Shown here: in pieces, positions 33,634 through 40,006 of the stretch
Layout of the letters: each line of letters begins with the position of its first letter
How positions within the stretch are numbered: position 1 is the stretch's first letter
Assembly (NCBI GenBank): GCA_016744535.1
Contig: JADGEE010000016.1
Span: forward strand, 1-40,006
From: Campylobacteraceae bacterium
GTDB taxonomy: Bacteria > Campylobacterota > Campylobacteria > Campylobacterales > BB28
DNA: 40,006 nucleotides
Direction: 5' to 3'
Translations under genes and position numbers: made by a program
Notes under the pieces: generated by a model
Databases searched by the model: none
What the model was told of the DNA's origin: nothing
The model's input: only the letters and a program-made list of their open reading frames with translations

Positions 33634-34632
33634 ATGAAAAAAAAAGAACCAATAGATATAAATTTACTTTATATTGAAGATGAAGAGATAATTAGAACTG
33701 CAATAGAGAAGTTTTTAAAGAGAAAAGTGAGAGAAGTTCATATTGCAAAAGATGGGGAAGATGCATTAATACAATTTAAAAAACACTCTCCTGACATAGT
33801 TGTTAGTGATATAAAAATGCCTAAAATGAGCGGGTTAGACTTAGCAAGAAAGATAAAAAATACTAATAAAGAGATTCCAATTATTTTTACAACTGCTCAT
33901 ATCGACCACGATATTATGATTGAAGCAATAGAGATTGGAATCGATAAATATATAACAAAGCCTATTGATTTAATTACACTAGAGAGTAGTATTAAAAAAT
34001 TTGCAGAAAATTTGCATTTAGAGAGAAATTTAAATGAACAAAGTAGAGACTTAACAAAACAGACACAACTTTTAAAAGAGTATAAATTGGCAATTGATGC
34101 GAGTGCTATCGTATCTAAAACAGATAAAAAAGGTCTTATTTCTTATGTAAATGATGAATTTTGTAAAATTTCTCAATACTCTAGAGAAGAGTTAATAGGT
34201 AAATCACACAATATCGTTCGCTCACCTGATATGAAATCAGAAGTTTTCAAAAAATTATGGGAAGTTATTTTAAATAAAAAGTGTTGGCGAGGAGTTATTA
34301 AAAATAGTGCAAAAGATGGAAGTGCTTACTATACTGATACAACAATAACACCTATTTTAAACTCAAATGAAGAGATTGAAGAGTTTATTAGTATCAGATA
34401 TGATATTACACAAAGTGAACTTAATAAAAAACGAAGAGAAAAAAGTATAATTTTAAGTAAATCTAAACTATTTGAGACAGGTAAACAGAGAGAATTAATA
34501 TTTCAAAAGAAAATTGATAATTTAAAGATGTATATTGAACAAAAAAATAAACAGATAAAAATATTAGAGACAAAAAGTAATATTTTAGAGATGAGAAACT
34601 CTAAATTAAAAGAAAAACTTAAAAATAATTAA
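33634..34632 (+). CDS. Response regulator with REC and PAS domains and a coiled-coil tail
   Basis: 332 aa. The REC domain is at residues about 9-130 with acidic pair E15/D16, phospho-acceptor D59 (VVSDIKMPK), Thr in FTTAH and Lys in YITKPID, all intact. A PAS domain follows at about 150-265 and reads like the Aer-type PAS (SREELIGKSHNIVRSPDMKS, WRGVIKNSAKDGSAYY). The rest is a basic coiled coil. No DNA-binding, GGDEF or kinase domain, so output must be by protein contact. The ATG has no ribosome site, while a strong AGAGGAG at 33583-33589 has no start codon after it. No kinase next to it. Confidence 0.88.
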   Translation: MKKKEPIDINLLYIEDEEIIRTAIEKFLKRKVREVHIAKDGEDALIQFKKHSPDIVVSDIKMPKMSGLDLARKIKNTNKEIPIIFTTAHIDHDIMIEAIEIGIDKYITKPIDLITLESSIKKFAENLHLERNLNEQSRDLTKQTQLLKEYKLAIDASAIVSKTDKKGLISYVNDEFCKISQYSREELIGKSHNIVRSPDMKSEVFKKLWEVILNKKCWRGVIKNSAKDGSAYYTDTTITPILNSNEEIEEFISIRYDITQSELNKKRREKSIILSKSKLFETGKQRELIFQKKIDNLKMYIEQKNKQIKILETKSNILEMRNSKLKEKLKNN

Positions 34633-34735
34633 ACTATTTTTAATAAAAAATCTAAAATTATATGAATTTATGTTAATTTATTTAAAAAAAGTGTAAATTT
34701 TTCAAAAAACTCACAATTTTAACACTTTTATTTAG

Positions 34736-34741
34736 TACAAT
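34736..34741 (+). promoter_or_regulatory. -10 box for the OmpR-type regulator, with an upstream inverted repeat
   Basis: TACAAT in TTTAGTACAATAC, 44 bases before the ATG at 34785. Just before it, AAAAGTGT (34687-34694) and ACACTTTT (34722-34729) form an 8-bp inverted repeat that may be an operator or the terminator of the preceding gene. Confidence 0.45.
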
Positions 34742-34784
34742 ACTATTTATAAAAAATTTTAACTTTGAATTGATAGGTTGTTAA

Positions 34785-35492
34785 ATGAAAAAAAATAGAG
34801 AATTTATGGGATTACTTAAAGAGTTAAGCGTATTATATGTTGAAGATGAAGAGGGTGTTTGTGAAAATATTGCAGAATATCTAAGAAGATTGGTTAAAAA
34901 TGTATATATAGCCACAGAAGGACATGAGGGTTTAGATTTATATCTTGAATTTAAACCAGACATTATTATTTTAGATATCAATATGCCAAATTTAAATGGA
35001 ATTGAGTTAGCTAAAAAAATTCGAGTCAATGATAAAAAGAGTAGAATATTAGTAACTACTGCATATACTGATAAAGAGTATATGCTTGATGCGGTTGAAC
35101 TTATGCTAAGTAGATATCTTATAAAACCATTTGACACTTCAGATTTACTAAAAGCATTAGAGAAGTGTGTAAATGAGTTAAGAGAGATAAGATTTAAGAA
35201 AAAAGAGTTTAATTTAGGAGAAGGAATTATATATGATTATAAAGCTAAAACTTTATATATGAATGGAAAAGATATCTCCTTAACAAAACACGAATTAGCA
35301 CTACTTGATTTATTTATTGAAGAAGAGGGAGATATAATGACTTATGAGTTTATAGAGTATAGAGTTTGGGATAAAAAACCTATGACACCAGAGGGACTTC
35401 GTTCATTAATCAAAATTCTACGCAGAAAAACATATCCTGAATTAATAGAAAATATTCATGGTATTGGATATAGATTAAAAATTATAGATTAG
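34785..35492 (+). CDS. OmpR/PhoB-type DNA-binding response regulator
   Basis: 235 aa. REC domain at about 12-130 with D64 as acceptor (IIILDINMPN), acidic E20/D21, Thr in LVTTAYTD and Lys in YLIKPFD. The winged-helix DNA-binding domain is at about 150-233 (GKDISLTKHELALLDLFI, RVWDKKPMTPEGLRSLIK, IHGIGYRLKI). Activated as a phosphorylated dimer, it should control genes at direct repeats. The kinase two genes downstream is the natural partner. TAGGTTGTTAAATG is the start context. First gene of a three-gene cassette. Confidence 0.95.
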   Translation: MKKNREFMGLLKELSVLYVEDEEGVCENIAEYLRRLVKNVYIATEGHEGLDLYLEFKPDIIILDINMPNLNGIELAKKIRVNDKKSRILVTTAYTDKEYMLDAVELMLSRYLIKPFDTSDLLKALEKCVNELREIRFKKKEFNLGEGIIYDYKAKTLYMNGKDISLTKHELALLDLFIEEEGDIMTYEFIEYRVWDKKPMTPEGLRSLIKILRRKTYPELIENIHGIGYRLKIID

Positions 35493-35503
35493 GTTTAAAA
35501 TAG

Positions 35504-36064
35504 ATGAAGTATAAAAAAATTGGTTTAATAATTTTTTTAGTATTTAATTTGCAAAATTTAGTTTATGCAGATAAAGAGATATCTTTGCTTAAAATTCAAG
35601 CAAAACTTTTTCCTAGAATTATACTTTTTGATAAAAGTTTTAAAGATAGATTAAGTGATGGATTTATTAATTTTGTGATTATTGCAAAAGATAGTGATAA
35701 AAATGCCAAAAATTTTAAAAAAATGATAGAAAAAAATTATCATAATAGTATTAATAAAATTCCAATTAAAATAATTATAAATAATGGTATTAATCTGTTT
35801 AAAAATTATATTCCAACAGCAGTCTATTTTTTTGATGCCAAATTAGTTACTAATGATTTATTCAAAAATATATGCAAAAATAAAATACCATCATTTGGAT
35901 ATAGCGTTAAATCTTTTAAGTTAAAAGCTTTAATTACAATAGAAGTTTTAAACAAAGTAAAACCTCTTATTAATAAAGGAGTCTTAAAACAATGTGCTAT
36001 TCCATTTTCTGCATCATTTTTAAAACTTGCTAGGATTTATGATGAAACTAACAATAAGAAATAA
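35504..36064 (+). CDS. Periplasmic YfiR-like (DUF4154-type) protein
   Basis: 186 aa with a signal peptide (IIFLVFNLQNLVYA). The order of segments, AKLFPRIILFDKSF, INFVIIAKDSDKNAKNFKKM, IPIKIIINNG, TAVYFFDAKL, IPSFGYSVKSFKLKALITIE and a final FSASFLKLARIYDE, follows the YfiR/DUF4154 fold. Members of that family sit in the periplasm and restrain a partner inner-membrane signalling protein. Here the partner is most likely the kinase encoded next, whose start overlaps this gene by 23 bases. One Cys near CKNK and one near KQCAI could bond. Sequence similarity is weak, so the family is an inference. Confidence 0.65.
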   Translation: MKYKKIGLIIFLVFNLQNLVYADKEISLLKIQAKLFPRIILFDKSFKDRLSDGFINFVIIAKDSDKNAKNFKKMIEKNYHNSINKIPIKIIINNGINLFKNYIPTAVYFFDAKLVTNDLFKNICKNKIPSFGYSVKSFKLKALITIEVLNKVKPLINKGVLKQCAIPFSASFLKLARIYDETNNKK

Positions 36065-37385
36065 AATTGTATTTGTCCAAGCAGTTTCAATTTTATCGAT
36101 TTTATTTTTATTAATGATTTTTAATAGTAGAGTTATTCAAAAAGAGTTTTTAAATTCAGAAATTAGAAAAGCTGAAATTATAGCTGAAACTATCAGTGGT
36201 TTGATTTCAGCTTCACTGGAAATTGAACTAATTGAGAGTGCTATAGAAGTTCTTGAAAATACTCATAATAATAATCCAAATATTATTAAAACTGAAATTT
36301 TAAACTTAAATGGAGAAAAAATAATAGTTGTAGAGAATAGAAAAACTAATAACACTAGTGAAAGTATTATTATTAATAAAAAAATATTAAATAGTGTGGA
36401 AACATCAGAAATTGCTATTATGAAAATTCATTATTCAACTTATGAGTATGAAGAGTTACAAGAGAGACATAATACAATATTTTTACTACTTTTAAGTTTA
36501 GTTGCCATATTTATACTTCTCTCTATATACATAGCAAATAAGCTTTTATCTCCATTTTATAATTTAGCAGATAAATTAATGAATTTTAAACCTGAAGAAT
36601 CTAATACCATAATTACTCAAACTAATAGAGAAGATGAAGTTGGAATTATTCAAAATGCTATTTATACAGTGGTAAAAAAATTAAATAGACAGCAAGATTT
36701 GTTAATACAACAATCAAAATTAGCAGCAATGGGTGAAATGATAGGAAATATCGCACATCAATGGAGACAACCCTTAGCACATATATCTGGAGTTTTTATG
36801 AATATAGAGGGAGAAAATGAATTTGGGGAATTAACTGATGAGTATTTAAATAAAAAACTTAAAGAGGGAACTAAAGTAGTCAATTATATGTCAAAAACAA
36901 TTGATGATTTTAGAAATTTTTTTAAATCAGATAAAAATATAGAAAAGTTTAAATTTAAAGATTCGTGCCAGAGTGCTATATCACTAGTTAAGCCATCTTT
37001 AAAATTTAATAATATATCATTTGAATTCGAAATTTCAAATGATGATGTAATTATAGGTCACCCTCACGAATACTCTCAAGTAATTTTAAATATTATTTCA
37101 AATGCAAAAGATATTTTATTAGAGCGAAAAATAAAAAATCCAAAAATTATTATTAAATTATTTAGAAAAAATAATAAATCTATAGTATCAATTTTAGATA
37201 ATGCTGGTGGAGTTAAAATAAATCCAATTGAAAAAATATTTGAGCCATATTTCACTACCAAACATAGCTCTCAAGGAACAGGAATAGGGCTTTATATGTC
37301 TAAAATGATAATAGAAAAAAATATGAAAGGTAAACTTATAGTTAAAAACCAAAAAGATGGTGCAGAGTTTCAAATTATAATTTAA
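36042..37385 (+). CDS. Membrane sensor histidine kinase of the HQWRQPL type
   Basis: 447 aa from the second of two adjacent ATGs, seven bases after AGGA; an upstream TTG at 36027 is unlikely. Membrane segments at about 9-29 and 143-165 enclose a small periplasmic sensor domain, followed by a HAMP-like linker (NKLLSPFYNLADKLM). The H-box NIAHQWRQPLAHISGV is near residue 238, N-box NIISNAKDIL, G1 LDNAGGV, G2 GTGIGLYMSKMIIEKN. Its catalytic half closely resembles that of the kinase at 15315-17606. Upstream overlap with the YfiR-like gene and the OmpR-type regulator make it a complete two-component system. Confidence 0.93.
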   Translation: MKLTIRNKIVFVQAVSILSILFLLMIFNSRVIQKEFLNSEIRKAEIIAETISGLISASLEIELIESAIEVLENTHNNNPNIIKTEILNLNGEKIIVVENRKTNNTSESIIINKKILNSVETSEIAIMKIHYSTYEYEELQERHNTIFLLLLSLVAIFILLSIYIANKLLSPFYNLADKLMNFKPEESNTIITQTNREDEVGIIQNAIYTVVKKLNRQQDLLIQQSKLAAMGEMIGNIAHQWRQPLAHISGVFMNIEGENEFGELTDEYLNKKLKEGTKVVNYMSKTIDDFRNFFKSDKNIEKFKFKDSCQSAISLVKPSLKFNNISFEFEISNDDVIIGHPHEYSQVILNIISNAKDILLERKIKNPKIIIKLFRKNNKSIVSILDNAGGVKINPIEKIFEPYFTTKHSSQGTGIGLYMSKMIIEKNMKGKLIVKNQKDGAEFQIII

Positions 37386-37395
37386 GGTAAAAATA

Positions 37396-38835
37396 TTGAA
37401 AGAGATTTATGATTTAAGTATTGAAAAAGGGATTTTCAGTGCAATTTTATTTAATCCCGAAGTTTACGAAGATATAAGTGAAATTTTAAAAGCAAACGAT
37501 TTCTATCTTCCAATTCACAAAAAAATATTTCAAGCAATGGATAGGTTAAATCAAAAAGATGAACCTATTAGTGAAGATTTTATTAAAAAAGAGATGGGAA
37601 GTGATTTTGATGAAGAGGCTATGATTGAAATTATCGCTTCAAATCCAATTACAAATATAAATCCATATTTAAAAGAGTTAAAATCAAAAGCTATTAAGAG
37701 AAACTTATCAAAATTAGCTAATCAAATTCAAAAAGATGTACAAGATGAGAAAGGTAATGATGAACTTTTAGATTCAATTCAATCAAATTTATATGCAATT
37801 TCACAAGATTCAACTTCAAATGATTTTAAAGATTCAAAAACTGTAACAATGGAAACTTTAGCTCATATTAGAAAAATGAAAGAGAGAGGCAATTCTCTTT
37901 TAGCAGGATTAGATACTGGATTTATGAGTTTAAATCGAAAAACTGCTGGATTTAAAGATGGAGATTTAGTCATAATTGCCGCTAGACCTGCAATGGGAAA
38001 AACTAGTTTTGTACTTAATATAGCCTTAAAAGCACTCCAAAGAGATGAGGGAGTTGCAATTTTTTCACTAGAAATGCCATCAGAACAATTAATGTTAAGA
38101 CTATTAAGCTCACACACTTCAATTCCCCTTCAAAACTTAAATGTGGGAAACTTAAATGATGAGGAGTGGAGTAGGTTAAGTAGTGCAAGTGATGATTTAG
38201 CAAGTAAAACTTTTTTTATTGATGATTATGGAGCGTTAAATATAAATCAATTAAAATCAAAACTTAGAAAACTAAAAGGAAAACATCCTGAAATAAAACT
38301 AGTGATAATTGACTATTTACAGCTTATGAGTGGAACTGGAAATAAAGATAGACACTTAGAAGTTAGTGAAATTAGTCGTAGTTTAAAAATGTTAGCAAGG
38401 GAGTTAGAAGTTCCTATTTTAGCACTTAGCCAGTTAAATAGGGGGCTTGAAGCTAGAGCTGACAAACGACCTATGCTAAGTGATTTAAGAGAATCTGGAG
38501 CAATTGAGCAAGATGCTGATTTGATTATGTTTGTTTATCGTGATGATATATATAGATATAAAGAAGAACAAGAGAAGAAAAAAGAGGCAGAAAAAAAGGG
38601 ACAAAGTTATGAGACTAATTTTGAATTTAAAGAAGAAGAAGATGCTGAAATTATAATTGGAAAGCAGAGAAATGGACCAACTGGATTTATAAAGCTTAAA
38701 TTCCAAAAGGGGCTTACTAGATTTATAGACCCTGAAGAGACTCAAATTGTTTATGAAAAGGCTTATGGAAGCACTCAACATACAGAAGCTAAAATGAATA
38801 TTAGCTCCCCTCAAATACAGAGTGTTACGATATAA
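37396..38835 (+). CDS. dnaB: Replicative DNA helicase
   Basis: 479 aa. The 5'-3' hexameric helicase of the replication fork. The N-terminal collar is at about 1-150 (IEKGIFSAILFNPEVYEDI). The RecA-like domain has Walker A AARPAMGKTSFVLNIA, SLEMPSEQLMLRLL, Walker B LVIIDYLQLMSG and the arginine-finger stretch ISRSLKMLARELEVPILALS, then DLRESGAIEQDADLI and GKQRNGPTG. A charged Lys/Glu insertion (EEQEKKKEAEKKGQ) is typical of the lineage. The start is TTG with AAGGT eight bases before. No intein. Its end overlaps comEC by 14 bases. Confidence 0.97.
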   Translation: MKEIYDLSIEKGIFSAILFNPEVYEDISEILKANDFYLPIHKKIFQAMDRLNQKDEPISEDFIKKEMGSDFDEEAMIEIIASNPITNINPYLKELKSKAIKRNLSKLANQIQKDVQDEKGNDELLDSIQSNLYAISQDSTSNDFKDSKTVTMETLAHIRKMKERGNSLLAGLDTGFMSLNRKTAGFKDGDLVIIAARPAMGKTSFVLNIALKALQRDEGVAIFSLEMPSEQLMLRLLSSHTSIPLQNLNVGNLNDEEWSRLSSASDDLASKTFFIDDYGALNINQLKSKLRKLKGKHPEIKLVIIDYLQLMSGTGNKDRHLEVSEISRSLKMLARELEVPILALSQLNRGLEARADKRPMLSDLRESGAIEQDADLIMFVYRDDIYRYKEEQEKKKEAEKKGQSYETNFEFKEEEDAEIIIGKQRNGPTGFIKLKFQKGLTRFIDPEETQIVYEKAYGSTQHTEAKMNISSPQIQSVTI

Positions 38836-40006
38836 TTTAACTCTAAAAGATATATCTCTTTTTTCTCTCTTTTTGCTTTTTATATTCTCTATTAATATAA
38901 CTAGTGAATATTTAAAATATAGAGAATTTAAATCCAAAAATTTTATAGAAATTAAAGCGATAGTTTTAAATCAATACAAAAAAACTAGGGGCAATAATTT
39001 CTATTTTGTGCTAAAATTAAAGACTCAAAATTTTATATTTTACACAACTACTTGGGATAATTTAAAAGATATTAAAGAGCTAAAAATTAGCTTAAAATTA
39101 ATTCCTAAAAAAATAGAAAATTTTAACTTTTTTAAATATTTAAGTGGATTTTACGCTTTTAGCTTTGATATTAAATTATTAAGAGAGAAAAATTTAAAGT
39201 TTAAAATATCTGAATTTATAAAAAATCAACACAAAAGCTTACTTTTACAAGAATTTTTTTCAGCTATATTTTTGGGGACAACTATATCAAAAAACTTAAG
39301 AGAAGTTGTTTCAGCATTTGGAGTATCTCATTTAATCGCAATTAGTGGTTATCATATAGGAGTTTTAAGTCTATTTTTATTTTTTATTATCTCATTTGTT
39401 TATAAATTTTTTCAAAATAGATACTTTCCATATAGAAATAGATTTATTGATATTAGCTTTATGGTATTTATAATTTTACTTTTATATCTATTTTTAACTG
39501 GCTTTATTCCATCATTAGTTAGAGCTTTTGTGATGGCAATAGTAGGTTTTTTTCTATTAATTCGAGCTGTTAAAATAATCTCTTTTTTTAATCTATTTTT
39601 AACAATTTTAATAATTATAACTTTTTTTCCAAAAATAATATTCTCTATTGGATTCTGGTTTTCAGTTAGTGGTGTTTTTTTTATATTTTTATTTCTACAC
39701 CACTTAAAAGAGTTAAATAGATATTTTACAAAAATAAGTATTAACTTTTTTCTATTTTTTGCAATGCTTCCACTTAGCTATTTTGTATTTAATCAATATT
39801 CAATTTATCAAATTTTAGCTCCATTTCTATCAATAGCTTTTGTAGCTTTTTATCCGCTGGAGATTATTTTGCATATTTTTAATTTTGGAGATTTATTTGA
39901 TAAACCTCTTTTATGGCTTCTGAATTTAGAAATAAATTTAAAAGAGATTCAAGTCTCAATTTATTTTATAATTTTTTATATATTATTTGCAATACTTAGT
40001 ATATAT
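38822..40006 (+). CDS. comEC: ComEC/Rec2 DNA-uptake channel, 3' end cut off
   Basis: An open frame from GTG at 38822 runs 395 codons to the window edge without a stop. No ATG or TTG lies between the in-frame stop at 38795 and this GTG, so the start is well bounded. N-terminal membrane segment (LFSLFLLFIFSI), then a small OB-like soluble part to about residue 140. The competence domain has the signature SAFGVSHLIAISGYHIGVLS at about residues 160-180, then several membrane segments (LTGFIPSLVRAFVMAIVGF). ComEC carries single-stranded DNA across the inner membrane in natural transformation. It overlaps the dnaB stop by 14 bases and may be translationally coupled to it. Confidence 0.92.
   Translation, partial: MLRYNLTLKDISLFSLFLLFIFSINITSEYLKYREFKSKNFIEIKAIVLNQYKKTRGNNFYFVLKLKTQNFIFYTTTWDNLKDIKELKISLKLIPKKIENFNFFKYLSGFYAFSFDIKLLREKNLKFKISEFIKNQHKSLLLQEFFSAIFLGTTISKNLREVVSAFGVSHLIAISGYHIGVLSLFLFFIISFVYKFFQNRYFPYRNRFIDISFMVFIILLLYLFLTGFIPSLVRAFVMAIVGFFLLIRAVKIISFFNLFLTILIIITFFPKIIFSIGFWFSVSGVFFIFLFLHHLKELNRYFTKISINFFLFFAMLPLSYFVFNQYSIYQILAPFLSIAFVAFYPLEIILHIFNFGDLFDKPLLWLLNLEINLKEIQVSIYFIIFYILFAILSIY

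Noticed and set aside
38485-38937. Minus-strand frame of 150 codons opposite dnaB and comEC
   Set aside because: Lies over two well-supported plus-strand genes, is Phe/Leu/Ser-rich as expected for antisense of Lys/Glu-rich code, and lacks a promoter or ribosome site.

Overview
The window is a dense, AT-rich, bacterial chromosomal stretch without rRNA, tRNA, CRISPR, transposase or phage genes. Gene content points to the Campylobacterota (Epsilonproteobacteria): histidine kinases with the HQWRQPL phospho-acceptor box, a Csd3/HdpA-type cell-shape peptidase, a stand-alone superoxide reductase, a short ThiL, and accB-accC beside dcd. I cannot place it more closely than an Arcobacter/Sulfurimonas/Sulfurovum-like free-living lineage.

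Layout. (1) 1-8168, all minus strand: five consecutive exported proteins. A 1333-aa S-layer-like repeat protein heads the group, followed by a lipoprotein and a TSP3-like repeat protein ended by a strong terminator. A second lipoprotein homologous to the first and a fifth, cut-off exported protein follow. Modules and short in-frame repeats are shared or duplicated, so this is the accessory, fast-evolving part of the window. (2) 8313-12976, mostly minus: two tiny overlapping membrane proteins (one of 38 aa), a coiled-coil membrane protein with heptad repeats, manC, then an operon of superoxide reductase, family-4 uracil-DNA glycosylase and a periplasmic protein. (3) 13089-15215, plus: a WD40 propeller fused to a repeated helical C-terminal half. 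(4) 15315-22597, minus: one tight run of three pseudopilins, priA, a GNAT acetyltransferase, ispG and a large sensor kinase. (5) 22666-23174: a small pair resembling ZapA and ZapB. (6) 23248-28621, plus: uvrB, csd3-like peptidase, mgtE, thiL. (7) 28681-30295, minus: a pair that keeps the shape of a fumarate-reductase-type FeS subunit (SdhB/FrdB) and an HdrB/SdhE-type subunit but has lost almost all cluster cysteines. (8) 30464-33542: CPBP protease, accC-accB, dcd. (9) 33634-37385, plus: a REC-PAS response regulator, then an OmpR-type regulator, a YfiR-like periplasmic protein and a histidine kinase as one signalling cassette. (10) 37396-40006, plus: dnaB overlapping comEC, which runs off the right edge.

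Functional themes are surface display (region 1), DNA uptake and replication (pseudopilins, PriA, DnaB, ComEC), DNA repair and oxidative defence (UvrB, UDG, SOR) and two-component sensing. The items most worth a second look are the cofactor-less SdhB/SdhE-like pair, the propeller-solenoid protein, the modular surface locus and the regulator/YfiR-like/kinase cassette.
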